Below are positions 1-8,608 of a stretch of DNA of 64,000 nt, piece after piece. Each line of letters opens with the position of its first letter. Positions within the stretch are counted from its first letter, which is position 1. A model generated the notes under the pieces. The model saw only the letters and a program-made list of their open reading frames with translations. It searched no databases and was not told the DNA's origin. The position numbers and the translations under genes are program-made. The DNA is taken from assembly GCF_000819565.1 (NCBI RefSeq), contig NZ_CP004393.1, forward strand, positions 847,001 to 911,000, in the 5' to 3' direction. Source of the stretch: Celeribacter indicus (GTDB lineage Bacteria; Pseudomonadota; Alphaproteobacteria; Rhodobacterales; Rhodobacteraceae).

Positions 1-1
1 G

Positions 2-679
2 CGCTCCACCTGTTCGGGCACGCTCATCGCCGCCGATCTCGTGCTGACCGCGGCCCATTGCGTGGTCGATACCGTGAATGTCCCCGTGCCGGCCGGGCAG
101 ATCCTGTTCCGGGCGGGGCTCAGGAACGGCGACGCCATCGCCGCCTCCCGCGCCATCGCGCTCGCGGTCGCGCCGGGCTATGACGTCACCGGCGACATCA
201 CGGCCCAGAACATCCGCCACGACCTCGCGCTGATCCGGCTCGCCTCTCCGATCCCCGCCGCCCTCGCGCGCCCTTTCCCGATCCACCGCGGCCCGCAGCC
301 GCGCGGCGAACTCATGGTCGCCTCCTACGGGCAGGGCCGGAATTCCGTCCTGTCGATCCAGCGCGAATGCCATGTCCTCGACCACGAAAGCGGCATCTAC
401 GCCTTCGATTGCGACGTGACCTTCGGCTCCTCGGGCGCGCCGGTCTTCGCCCATGACGGGGTGCGGCCGGCGATCCTCTCGGTCGTCTCCGCCATGGGCA
501 CGCGCGACGGGCGCAAGCTGGGCTTCGGCATGGCGCTGGCCGACGCCGTTCCCGCCCTCGAACGCCAGCTCGCCCTCGGCGCCCCCGCCGCTCCGCCCCC
601 GCCCGTCACGGCAAGGCGCCTCGACGCCGGAGCGGCCGACCGGACCGTGGGAAACGCGAAATTCCTCCCGGCGCGCTGA
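2..679 (+). CDS. trypsin-like serine protease, 5'-truncated by window edge
   Basis: Secreted or periplasmic S1-family (trypsin/V8-like) protease. The reading frame is already open at base 2, so the signal peptide and N-terminus lie outside the window; the first in-window GTG (41) is internal. The catalytic triad is visible: His in the TAAHC motif, Asp in the HDLALIRL motif, Ser in GSSGAPVF. The last motif deviates from GDSGGP, which is common in bacterial members. A proline/alanine-rich tail follows the catalytic domain. The next 360 bases upstream of argD hold no gene, so the gene is probably the end of its own transcript. Substrate unknown. Confidence 0.88.
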   Translation, partial: RSTCSGTLIAADLVLTAAHCVVDTVNVPVPAGQILFRAGLRNGDAIAASRAIALAVAPGYDVTGDITAQNIRHDLALIRLASPIPAALARPFPIHRGPQPRGELMVASYGQGRNSVLSIQRECHVLDHESGIYAFDCDVTFGSSGAPVFAHDGVRPAILSVVSAMGTRDGRKLGFGMALADAVPALERQLALGAPAAPPPPVTARRLDAGAADRTVGNAKFLPAR

Positions 680-1041
680 CGTCCGTCAGGACAGCCGCGG
701 GCGGGATGTGTCCCCGAAACGTCCACACCGCATGGACGATGCTTCGCGGCTCGACCTGCCTTCGTTCCAGGCTCGGTCCCAGGCTCGGGCCGAAATGCCT
801 CAGGGCCTTTGACAGGCCCCGGTTTTGGCGCTATTGCACAGGCCCATGAACACGACCCGCCTCTCCACCTCCGAGTCCCGACGTCGACGCTGAGCGCGTC
901 CCCGACGTCCGTTCATCCGCACCCCGTTGCGGCACTTTCGCGCCAGATCGGCGCAAACCACCCCCAAAAACCCATAAACCGTTGACGCCCGTGGCGAAAC
1001 GCGCCACTTCAGGGGCTCTTCCCATCCAGAGGACAAATGCG
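680..1041. other. gene-free stretch upstream of argD
   Basis: No convincing coding region: the short open frames here lack ribosome-binding sites and family resemblance. It holds a candidate argD promoter (809-837) and a short direct repeat, CCAGGCTCGG at 767-776 and 779-788. I saw no clear terminator for the protease gene. Confidence 0.5.
809..837 (+). promoter_or_regulatory. candidate promoter for argD-argF
   Basis: A perfect -35 hexamer TTGACA (809-814), a 17-base spacer and a weaker -10 TATTGC (832-837). A start near 844 would leave a leader of about 200 bases before argD. Seen by inspection only; the -10 matches the consensus at only three positions. A second TTGACG lies nearer the gene (about 980) but has no good -10. 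Confidence 0.4.
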
Positions 1042-2220
1042 ATGATTTCCTCCGTTCTGCCGACCTACAACCGGGCTCCGCTCTCCTTCGTGAAGGGCGA
1101 GGGCTCCTGGCTCGTGGAGGCGGACGGACGACGCTTCCTCGACCTCGGCGCCGGCATCGCGGTGAACACGCTCGGCCATGCCAACCCCGATCTCGCGCAG
1201 GTGCTGAAGGACCAGGCCGACACGCTCTGGCATGTCTCGAACCTCTACAGGATCCCGGCGCAGGAGGCGCTGGCCGACAGGCTCGTCGAACTGACCTTCG
1301 CGGACACCTGCTTCTTCACCAATTCCGGCACGGAGGCGGCCGAGCTCGCGATCAAGATGGCGCGCAAATACTGGTACGAGAAGGGTCATCCCGAAAAGAC
1401 CGGGATCATCACATTCGAGGGCTGCTTCCACGGCCGCTCCACCGGCGCGATCGCCGCCTCGGGATCGGAGAAGATGGTGAAGGGCTTCGGCCCGCTCATG
1501 CCCGGCTTCGTCCACCTCCCCTTCGGCGACTGGGACAGCGTGGCCGATCACGTCACCGACAGCAGCGCCGCGATCCTGATCGAGCCGGTGCAGGGCGAGG
1601 GCGGCATCCGGGTCGTGCCCGATGCGGCGCTGAAGACCCTGCGCAGGATCTGCGACGAAAAGGGCGCCCTGCTGATCCTCGACGAGGTACAATGCGGCGT
1701 CGCGCGCACCGGCCGCCTCTTCGCCCATGAATATGCGGGGGTGACCCCCGACATCATGATGATCGCCAAGGGCATCGGCGGCGGCTTCCCGCTCGGCGCG
1801 GTGCTCGCGACGGAGGAGGCCGCCTCCGGCATGACCGCGGGCAGCCATGGCTCGACCTATGGCGGCAACCCGCTGGGCTGCGCCGTCGGGCTCAGGGTGC
1901 TCGACATCGTCTCCGATCCCGGCTTCCTCGCAGAGGTGAACCGCAAGGGCGCGCTCCTGCGCCAGAAGCTCGAGGGCCTCACCGCCGCCCATCCCGACCT
2001 CTTCGAGGAGGTGCGCGGCGAGGGGCTGATGCTCGGCCTCAAATGCCGCATCGCCCCCGCCGATCTCGTGGCAAAGGGCTATGAGGCGGGGCTCCTGACC
2101 GTGCCCGCCGCCGACGATACCGTGCGCCTCCTGCCCGCGCTCAACATTTCCGACGACGACATTTCCGAGGCCGTCGCGCGCCTCGAACAGGCGGCCGCCG
2201 CGCTGTCTTCATCTGCTTGA
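1042..2220 (+). CDS. argD: acetylornithine aminotransferase (ArgD)
   Basis: PLP-dependent class III aminotransferase that converts N-acetylglutamate semialdehyde and glutamate to N-acetylornithine in arginine synthesis; the same enzyme often also serves as succinyldiaminopimelate aminotransferase. 392 residues, normal for the family. The PLP-binding Lys is K243 in [10 protein letters not shown], preceded by the LILDEVQCG motif around residues 211-219. The start at 1042 is set by AGAGGA eight bases upstream; an in-frame GTG at 982 is less likely. argF follows 71 bases downstream, so the two arginine genes are probably cotranscribed. The last codons lie inside a copy of an intergenic repeat (2207-2228). 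Confidence 0.95.
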   Translation: MISSVLPTYNRAPLSFVKGEGSWLVEADGRRFLDLGAGIAVNTLGHANPDLAQVLKDQADTLWHVSNLYRIPAQEALADRLVELTFADTCFFTNSGTEAAELAIKMARKYWYEKGHPEKTGIITFEGCFHGRSTGAIAASGSEKMVKGFGPLMPGFVHLPFGDWDSVADHVTDSSAAILIEPVQGEGGIRVVPDAALKTLRRICDEKGALLILDEVQCGVARTGRLFAHEYAGVTPDIMMIAKGIGGGFPLGAVLATEEAASGMTAGSHGSTYGGNPLGCAVGLRVLDIVSDPGFLAEVNRKGALLRQKLEGLTAAHPDLFEEVRGEGLMLGLKCRIAPADLVAKGYEAGLLTVPAADDTVRLLPALNISDDDISEAVARLEQAAAALSSSA

Positions 2221-2263
2221 AAATATTCCGGGGGAGCGCCGCAGGCGCGGGGGCAGCGCCCCC
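2207..2263. repeat. composite intergenic repeat between argD and argF
   Basis: Starts with CTTCATCTGCTTGAAAATATTC split across the argD stop (2207-2228). Read on the other strand it resembles the GAGTATTT...CAGCAAAG elements at 14.4, 14.6 and 43.7 kb. Two small hairpins follow: GCGCC-GCA-GGCGC (2236-2248) and GGGGG-CAGCG-CCCCC (2249-2263). From memory, similar pieces are frequent between genes in Rhodobacteraceae. Role unknown; a transcript-processing or attenuating hairpin between argD and argF is possible. Confidence 0.5.
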
Positions 2264-2291
2264 TGACCCCGCCCAGGAACGAGACGACGAC

Positions 2292-3218
2292 ATGAGACAT
2301 TTCCTCGACATCCACAAGACCGGCGCAGAGGACCTGCACCGGATCATCGAAACCGCCAAGGCGACGAAACAGGCCCGCCACGACAAGCCGAAGGCCGCGC
2401 CCGACGCCGAACTGCCGCTCCGCGACAAGATGGTCGCGCTGATCTTCGAGAAACCCTCGACCCGCACGCGCGTGTCCTTCGATGTCGGCGTGCGCCAGAT
2501 GGGCGGGCAGACCATGGTGCTCTCCGGCGCCGACATGCAGCTCGGCCATGGCGAGACCATCGCCGACACCGCCCGCGTGCTGTCGCGCTATGTCGACATG
2601 ATCATGATCCGCACCTTCGAGGAGCAGACCCTGCTCGAGATGGCCGAACACGCCTCCGTTCCGGTCATCAACGGGCTGACCAACCGCACCCACCCCTGTC
2701 AGATCATGGCCGATATCCTCACCTTCGAGGAACATCGCGGACCGATCGCCGGCAAGAAGGTGGTGTGGTGCGGCGACGGCAACAATGTCTGCGCCTCCTT
2801 CATCCATGCCGCCGGCCAGTTCGGCTTCGACCTGACCTTCACCGGGCCGGAACCGCTCGATCCCGAGCGCGAGTTCATCGAGGAGGCCCGCGCCAGGGGC
2901 TCGCGCGTCGAGGTCGTGCGCGACGCCCACGAGGCGGTGAAGGGGGCGGATCTCGTGGTCACCGACACATGGGTGTCGATGCACGACCCGGCCTCCGCGC
3001 GCGAACGGCGCCACAACCAGTTGCGCCCCTACCGCGTGGACCGCAAGCTGATGAGCCTCGCCCGTCCCGAGGCGCTGTTCATGCACTGCCTGCCGGCGCA
3101 TCGTGGCGACGAGGTGACGAATTCCGTGATGGACGGCCCGCAATCCGTGATCTTCGACGAGGCGGAGAACCGGCTCCACGCGCAGAAGGCGATCATGCGC
3201 TGGTGCGTGACCGGCTGA
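2292..3218 (+). CDS. argF: ornithine carbamoyltransferase (ArgF)
   Basis: Cytosolic enzyme that joins carbamoyl phosphate and ornithine to form citrulline. 308 residues, the usual length. The carbamoyl-phosphate loop STRT is at residues 56-59, followed by the HPCQ motif ([11 protein letters not shown]), the ornithine-side motif DTWVSM and the HCLPAHRG motif near the C-terminus. Start chosen at the [11 protein letters not shown] context typical of alphaproteobacterial OTCases; AGGAAC lies upstream. It is second in the argD-argF unit and ends before a strong terminator (3250-3273). Confidence 0.95.
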   Translation: MRHFLDIHKTGAEDLHRIIETAKATKQARHDKPKAAPDAELPLRDKMVALIFEKPSTRTRVSFDVGVRQMGGQTMVLSGADMQLGHGETIADTARVLSRYVDMIMIRTFEEQTLLEMAEHASVPVINGLTNRTHPCQIMADILTFEEHRGPIAGKKVVWCGDGNNVCASFIHAAGQFGFDLTFTGPEPLDPEREFIEEARARGSRVEVVRDAHEAVKGADLVVTDTWVSMHDPASARERRHNQLRPYRVDRKLMSLARPEALFMHCLPAHRGDEVTNSVMDGPQSVIFDEAENRLHAQKAIMRWCVTG

Positions 3219-3249
3219 GCCGCGCGGACGCGCCGTTTCGCCCGGACCG

Positions 3250-3273
3250 GGGCGCCCCTCGGGGCGCCCTTTT
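3250..3273 (+). terminator. rho-independent terminator after argF
   Basis: Perfect 8-bp stem GGGCGCCC (3250-3257 with 3262-3269), loop CTCG, then TTTT. It lies 32 bases after the argF stop. Confidence 0.8.
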
Positions 3274-3299
3274 CCTGTCAGAGCCTTTTCCTGTCAGAG
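3268..3299. repeat. 16-bp tandem duplication over the pit stop codon
   Basis: CCTTTTCCTGTCAGAG occurs twice back to back (3268-3283 and 3284-3299). The second copy holds the stop codon of the leftward pit gene; the first copy overlaps the end of the argF terminator. It looks like a recent slippage or duplication event. Confidence 0.85.
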
Positions 3300-4766
3300 A
3301 AGGTGGGACAGCAGCCAGAACAGCGCCGCCGACATCAGCGCCGCCGCCGGAACCGTGATCACCCAGGCCGCCACGATGGTCATGAAATGGCTGCGGCGCA
3401 CCAGCTTGCGGCGCTGGCGCTCCTCCGCGGCGATGCGCTTGACCTTCTTCGAACGCGCCGTCTCGTCGAGGCGCTTCTCGTGATACCATTCCCGGAAGAA
3501 GCCGACGCCGAACACCCCGCCCACCGCGATATGGGTGGAGGAGACCGGCAGGCCGAGCCAGCTCGCCACGATCACCGTCACCGCCGCCGACAGCGCCACG
3601 CAGAAGGCGCGCATCGGGTTGAGCTTGGTGATCTGGCTGCCGACCATGCGGATGAGCTTGGGACCGAAGAGGATGAGGCCAAAGGAAATGCCGAAGGCGC
3701 CGAGCACCATGACCCAGTGCGGGATGGTCACGCTGCCCGCGAAGCTGCCATAGGCATTCGCGTGCACGATGGCCGCCAGCGGCCCGACCGCGTTGGCCAC
3801 GTCATTGGCGCCGTGGGCAAAGGACAGGAGCGCGGCGGAAATCACCAGCGGCAGGCCGAACAGCGCCTTGAGCGACCTGTTGCGGTTCTCGAGGCCGCGG
3901 GACTGGCGGCGCACCAGCGGGGCCGAGCCGATATAGCAGACCGCCCCCACGCCGAGCCCGATGAGCGCGGCGAGCGACAGGTCCACCGTGAGGATCCGGT
4001 TCAGCCCCTTCACCGCGAGATAGGTCGTGAACGTGCCCATCATGATCCCGATCAGCACCGGCACCCAGCGGCGCGCCGCCGCGATCTTGTCCGCCTGATA
4101 GATGATCCGCGCCTTGATGAACCACAGGAAGCCCGCCGCGATGATCCCGCCCAGCAGCGGCGAGACGACCCAGCTCAGGGCGATCGTGCCCATCGAGCCC
4201 CAGTTCACCGAGGCGAAGCCCGCCGCCGCGATGCCCGCGCCCATCACCCCGCCGACCACCGAATGCGTGGTGGAGACCGGCGCGCCGATCCAGGTCGCGA
4301 GGTTGACCCAGAGGGCCGAGGACAGCAGCGCCGCCATCATCGCCCAGATGAAGACGCGCGTATCCGCCACGGCCGCCGGGTCGATGATGCCCTTGGAGAT
4401 GGTGGAAACCACATCGCCCCCCGCAAGGAGTGCCCCCGCGCTTTCGCAGAGGGCCGCGATGACGATGGCGCCGCCCATGGTGAGCGCGTTCGCCCCGACC
4501 GCGGGGCCCATGTTGTTGGCGACGTCGTTGGCGCCGATGTTGAGCGCCATGTAGGCGCCGAGTGCGGCCGCCGCGACCACCGGGGCCGATCCCGACTGCC
4601 CGCCGAAGAGCACCGCCGCCGCGAGCCCCGCCACGATGATGAAGGCGAGCGCCACCCCGAGCCCCACGAGGGGCCGGGAAATGTAGATCGTCGCGTGTTC
4701 GACCTGGCTGATGCGGTTGAGGTCCTTGTCGAGTGTGGTCCACTCTTTTCCGGGCTGGTCGGTCAT
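3294..4766 (-). CDS. pit: inorganic phosphate transporter, PiT family
   Basis: Inner-membrane low-affinity phosphate permease coupled to H+ or Na+. 490 residues with many hydrophobic segments. Both PiT signature repeats are present: GANDVANNMGPAVGA in the first half and GANDVANAVGPLAAI in the second, reflecting the internal duplication of the family. An extra N-terminal hydrophilic stretch and a basic cytoplasmic loop near the C-terminus (KKVKRIAAEERQRRK) are visible. The upstream leftward Nudix gene is 120 bases away. No PhoU-like partner gene is adjacent. The stop lies inside a 16-bp tandem duplication. Confidence 0.93.
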   Translation of the reverse strand: MTDQPGKEWTTLDKDLNRISQVEHATIYISRPLVGLGVALAFIIVAGLAAAVLFGGQSGSAPVVAAAALGAYMALNIGANDVANNMGPAVGANALTMGGAIVIAALCESAGALLAGGDVVSTISKGIIDPAAVADTRVFIWAMMAALLSSALWVNLATWIGAPVSTTHSVVGGVMGAGIAAAGFASVNWGSMGTIALSWVVSPLLGGIIAAGFLWFIKARIIYQADKIAAARRWVPVLIGIMMGTFTTYLAVKGLNRILTVDLSLAALIGLGVGAVCYIGSAPLVRRQSRGLENRNRSLKALFGLPLVISAALLSFAHGANDVANAVGPLAAIVHANAYGSFAGSVTIPHWVMVLGAFGISFGLILFGPKLIRMVGSQITKLNPMRAFCVALSAAVTVIVASWLGLPVSSTHIAVGGVFGVGFFREWYHEKRLDETARSKKVKRIAAEERQRRKLVRRSHFMTIVAAWVITVPAAALMSAALFWLLSHLL

Positions 4767-4886
4767 CTCGGATCCTTCGCCTTCGGGGCGACTGTCATGA
4801 AAGGTTCACGGGCGGCGCAGCGCTAACCCGCTGCGGCCCCGTTTTCAAGCTTTTCCTGAGATGCCCTCTGCGGGATCCGCATGGAC

Positions 4887-5345
4887 TCAGAACGCGCGCA
4901 ACAGGTCCCTGAGTTCCGGCTCGTCCACCAGTTCGGCCGCCTGCGCCGGCGCCATCCAGCAGCGGCGGCGCTGCGCCGCCTCGGGGAAAGCGTCTTCCAG
5001 GCGCGCGACCTTGACGGAATAGACCGTCGCCTCGACCGGCGCGGGCACGCCGCTGTCGAGCTTCTTGACGTAATGATAGCGGCCGACCGGCCGCGGCGTG
5101 ACCTTCGCCGCGCGAACGCCCGCTTCCTCCCAGGCTTCCTGCGCGGCGGTGCCCGGCCCGTCGAGCCCGTCGATCGGCCAGCCTTTCGGGAGGATCCAGC
5201 GCCCGCTGTCGCGCGAGGTGACGAGGAGCACCTCCTTGCCGCGCTTGCCCTTGCGCCAGCAGAGAGCAGCCGCCTGGACCCGGTCCGGGCGGCGCAGGAT
5301 CGGGTCGATCACGCCTTCCCACGCATTTTTCAACAGAGTAACCAT
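4887..5345 (-). CDS. Nudix hydrolase with variant box
   Basis: 152-residue Nudix-fold hydrolase, probably acting on a nucleoside or inositol polyphosphate diphosphate. The box spans about residues 53-77 and keeps the essential acidic part (QEAWEEAGV, residues 69-77). The usual GX5E is GX5L and the Arg of REXXEE is Gln. From memory this matches a DIPP-like alphaproteobacterial subfamily rather than a dead enzyme. Start at 5345 gives MVTLLKNAWEG. It precedes pit on the same strand, and a functional link to phosphate metabolism is plausible but not shown. Confidence 0.82.
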   Translation of the reverse strand: MVTLLKNAWEGVIDPILRRPDRVQAAALCWRKGKRGKEVLLVTSRDSGRWILPKGWPIDGLDGPGTAAQEAWEEAGVRAAKVTPRPVGRYHYVKKLDSGVPAPVEATVYSVKVARLEDAFPEAAQRRRCWMAPAQAAELVDEPELRDLLRAF

Positions 5346-5365
5346 GTGAAACCGAATGTGCCTGT

Positions 5366-5395
5366 TCTTGTGATTGTTGTATATACATACGATAG
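5366..5395. promoter_or_regulatory. AT-rich control region between Nudix and gnd
   Basis: An AT-rich patch in otherwise GC-rich DNA with the perfect 10-bp palindrome TGTATATACA (5378-5387), about 33 bases upstream of the Nudix start and 190 bases upstream of gnd. It may be a promoter or repressor site for the leftward Nudix-pit genes. Weak evidence. Confidence 0.3.
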
Positions 5396-5578
5396 ACCCC
5401 CGCCGGTTTCAAGCATTCTCCCCGGAGGCCGCCCTCCCGATTGTTCGCACAAACGACCTGTTTGCCTTTGCGGCTTGCGTCCTCCGCCTCCTGCGGTATC
5501 ACCGGGACGAAGGCCGCGCATGCCCTTCGGCTGCGCTCCGGCCTTCGTCCGGTTTCGCGCTGAACAAGGAGACTTCGC

Positions 5579-7000
5579 ATGACACAGGCTCGCATCGGAC
5601 TCGTCGGACTGGGCGTCATGGGGGCCAACCTGTCGCTCAACATCGCGGAAAAGGGCTTTCCCGTCGCGGTCTACAACCGGACGCACAGCGTGACCGACGC
5701 CTTCATCGCCTCCGCCGGCGCCCTGGCAGAGCGCGTGATCCCGACGAAAAGCTATGAGGATCTCGTCGCGTCCCTCGCCCGCCCGCGCGCGATCATCCTC
5801 CTCGTCAAGGCCGGCGCGCCCGTCGATGCGGTGATCGCCGATCTCGAGCCGCTGCTCGAGGAGGGCGACATGATCATCGACGCGGGCAATGCCGATTTCC
5901 ACGACACGCGGCGCCGGGAAGCCGCGCTGCGCGCGCAGGGGCTCAACTTCTTCGGCATGGGCATCTCCGGCGGGGAAGAGGGCGCGCGGCATGGCCCCTC
6001 GATCATGGTCGGCGGCGATCCCGCGAGCTACGCCGCGATCCGCGACATCCTCGAGGCCATCGCCGCCAGGCACGACGGCGTGCCCTGCGCGGCGCATTTC
6101 GGACCCGACGGCGCCGGCCATTTCGTCAAGACGGTGCACAACGGCATCGAATATGCCGACATGCAGATGATCGCCGAAATCTACGGCATCCTGCGCGACG
6201 GGGCAGGGCGCTCGCCGGCGCAGATCGGCCACCTCTTCGAAGGCTGGGACAAGGGCCCGCTCAAATCCTATCTCGTGGAGATCACCGGGCGCGTGCTCCA
6301 GACCACCGACCCGGAGACCGACCTGCCCATGGTCGAGATGATCGTCGACAGCGCCGGGCAGAAGGGCACCGGGCGCTGGACCGCGATCGAGGCGATCAGG
6401 CTCGGCCAGTCGCCCTCCGCGATCGAGGCCGCCGTCGCCGCCCGCGCCTGGTCGTCCGAACGCGACACCCGCGCCGCCGGCGCCGCGCTGTTCGGGGACC
6501 TGCCCGCCGAGGCCGGCACCGTGCCGCCGGAGGAGGATCTCGAACAGGCGCTCCTCGCCGCGAAGCTCATCGCCTACGACCAGGGCTTCGGCATCCTCGC
6601 CGCCGCCTCGGAGGCCTTCGACTGGGGGATCGACCTCGCCACCGCCGCCGAGGTCTGGCGGGAAGGCTGCATCATCCGCTCTGCCCTGCTCGACGACATG
6701 GCGGGCGCGATCCGCGAGGGCCTGCCGCAGGGCCGGCTCATCTTCGCCCCGCGCTTCGCCGGGCTGATGCGCGCGGGGGCGGTGGCGCTGCGCCGTGTCG
6801 TCGCCTATGGCGCCTGTGCCGGGCTGCCGCTCCCGGCGCTGGCGAATGCGCTCGCCTATTTCGACACGATGCGGCAGGCGCGCGGCACCACCGACCTCGT
6901 GCAGGCGCAGCGCGACTTCTTCGGCGCGCATGGCTTCGACCGCGTCGATGGCGGCACCAACCGGCACGGCCCCTGGGCCGGTCCGGTCTCCCACAGCTGA
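5579..7000 (+). CDS. gnd: 6-phosphogluconate dehydrogenase, decarboxylating
   Basis: Converts 6-phosphogluconate to ribulose 5-phosphate and CO2 with NADP+, in the oxidative pentose phosphate pathway. 473 residues, the long (E. coli-like) form. The N-terminal Rossmann motif GLGVMGANL is at residues 9-17; substrate motifs GISGGEEGARHGPS and KTVHNGIEYADMQ follow, with the C-terminal helical domain after them. AAGGAG at 5566-5571 lies eight bases before the ATG. No zwf or pgl gene is adjacent; the next gene, trkH, starts 85 bases downstream on the same strand. Confidence 0.95.
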   Translation: MTQARIGLVGLGVMGANLSLNIAEKGFPVAVYNRTHSVTDAFIASAGALAERVIPTKSYEDLVASLARPRAIILLVKAGAPVDAVIADLEPLLEEGDMIIDAGNADFHDTRRREAALRAQGLNFFGMGISGGEEGARHGPSIMVGGDPASYAAIRDILEAIAARHDGVPCAAHFGPDGAGHFVKTVHNGIEYADMQMIAEIYGILRDGAGRSPAQIGHLFEGWDKGPLKSYLVEITGRVLQTTDPETDLPMVEMIVDSAGQKGTGRWTAIEAIRLGQSPSAIEAAVAARAWSSERDTRAAGAALFGDLPAEAGTVPPEEDLEQALLAAKLIAYDQGFGILAAASEAFDWGIDLATAAEVWREGCIIRSALLDDMAGAIREGLPQGRLIFAPRFAGLMRAGAVALRRVVAYGACAGLPLPALANALAYFDTMRQARGTTDLVQAQRDFFGAHGFDRVDGGTNRHGPWAGPVSHS

Positions 7001-7085
7001 CCGCCCCCCGATCCCGTCGCCCCCTTGTCGCGCGGCGGGGTTTGTGCTCTTGAAGGGGCGGTAACCTCCTCCGGAGCCGGCGGGC

Positions 7086-8513
7086 ATGAGTTTCGTCATC
7101 TTCATTAACGGGCTGGTCATGGTCGCCTTCGCCGTGCTCATGGGCGGGGTCGCGGTCGGCTTTCCCGCCACCGCCCCCGTCTTCGAAGAGCCGGGCTTCC
7201 TGTTCGGCTTCCTGGGCGGCGCGCTCGTGCTGGCCGCGACGCCGCGGGCGGAACACCTGCGGCCGCTCCACACCTTCCTGCTGACCTCCTCCGTCTGGAT
7301 GACCGCGGCGATCTGCGGCGCCGGCCCGCTCTATTTCTACGGCCTGCCGCTGACCGACGCCTTCTTCGAGGCGATGTCGGGCATCACCACGACCGGCTCC
7401 ACCGTCATGACCGGGCTCGACCGGGTGCCCCACGGCGTCATCCTGTGGCGCGCCATCCTTCAGGCGGTGGGCGGCGTCGGCTTCATCGTGACCGGCATCG
7501 CGCTCCTGCCGATCCTCAAGGTCGGCGGGATGCAGCTTTTCCGGTCCGAAAGCTCGGAAACCGGCGAACGGGAACTGCGCAACGCCACCATGTTCGCCTC
7601 CGCTACGCTCCAGATCTACTTCGCGCTGATCTTCCTCTGCGGGCTGCTCTACCTGCTCGGGGGCATGTCGCCCTTCGACGCGGCGACCCATGCGATGACG
7701 ACGCTCTCCACCGGCGGCTATTCGGGCTACGACGCGTCCTTCGGCCATTTCACCAGCCCCTTTCTGCAATGGGTCTGCACCCTGTTTATGCTCGCCGGCG
7801 CGCTGCCCTTCTCCTGGTATATCCGGGGGATACGCCGCCGCGTCTGGCAGTCCGAACAGGTGGTGGCGATGCTCCGCTCGCTCGGCGTCACGATCCTCGT
7901 GCTCACCCTCTGGCTCATCCTGCGGCAGGAGCGCGCGCCGTTCGAGGCGCTGCGCCTCGTCGCCTTCAACGTCGTCTCGGTCGTCACCACCACGGGCTAT
8001 GCCACGACCGACTACACGCTCTGGGGCCCCTTCGCCGTCGCCACCTTCGTCGTGCTGACGGCGGTGGGCGGCTCGACCGGATCGACCGCGGGCGGGGCGA
8101 AGGCGATGCGCTGGCTCGTCGCCGGCCGCGCCATGATCGCGCAGATCCGCCAGAGCCACGCACCCCACCGCGTCACCTTCGTCAAGTACCAGGGCCGCCG
8201 AGTGGACCCCGACGCGCTCTCCGGCGTGATCTCCTTCTTCGTGCTCTTCGCGGCCACCTTCGGCGTGCTCGCCTCGCTCCTGAGCTTCCTCGGGCTCGAC
8301 ATGGAGACCGCCACCTCGGGCGCGCTCACCGCGCTCGCGAATGTCGGGCCGGGGGTGGGCGACATCATCGGCCCGGCGGGAAATTTCGCGACGCTCGACA
8401 CCGCGCCGAAACTCGTCCTGATCTTCGGCATGTATGTCGGCCGGCTGGAGATGGCGACGGTCTACGCGCTCCTCGCGCCGCTGTTCTGGCGCGAACTCGT
8501 GGCGTCGCGGTGA
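7086..8513 (+). CDS. trkH: TrkH/KtrB-type potassium uptake membrane protein
   Basis: Inner-membrane pore subunit of a Trk-type K+ uptake system. 475 residues, highly hydrophobic. Four selectivity-filter-like pore loops are visible in order: SGITTTGSTV, TLSTGGYSG, VVTTTGYAT and LANVGPGVG. Pore-forming subunits normally need a TrkA/KtrA regulatory partner; none lies in this window, so it must be encoded elsewhere. It ends 95 bases before the converging hrpB. Confidence 0.9.
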   Translation: MSFVIFINGLVMVAFAVLMGGVAVGFPATAPVFEEPGFLFGFLGGALVLAATPRAEHLRPLHTFLLTSSVWMTAAICGAGPLYFYGLPLTDAFFEAMSGITTTGSTVMTGLDRVPHGVILWRAILQAVGGVGFIVTGIALLPILKVGGMQLFRSESSETGERELRNATMFASATLQIYFALIFLCGLLYLLGGMSPFDAATHAMTTLSTGGYSGYDASFGHFTSPFLQWVCTLFMLAGALPFSWYIRGIRRRVWQSEQVVAMLRSLGVTILVLTLWLILRQERAPFEALRLVAFNVVSVVTTTGYATTDYTLWGPFAVATFVVLTAVGGSTGSTAGGAKAMRWLVAGRAMIAQIRQSHAPHRVTFVKYQGRRVDPDALSGVISFFVLFAATFGVLASLLSFLGLDMETATSGALTALANVGPGVGDIIGPAGNFATLDTAPKLVLIFGMYVGRLEMATVYALLAPLFWRELVASR

Positions 8514-8608
8514 CGGGTGAACATCCTGTCACGAACCGGGGCAAAAGGTGAACCGCCCGTCACATGCCGCAGCGGCGGCTGTCACACTCCTGAACGAAAC
8601 CTTTCGCC

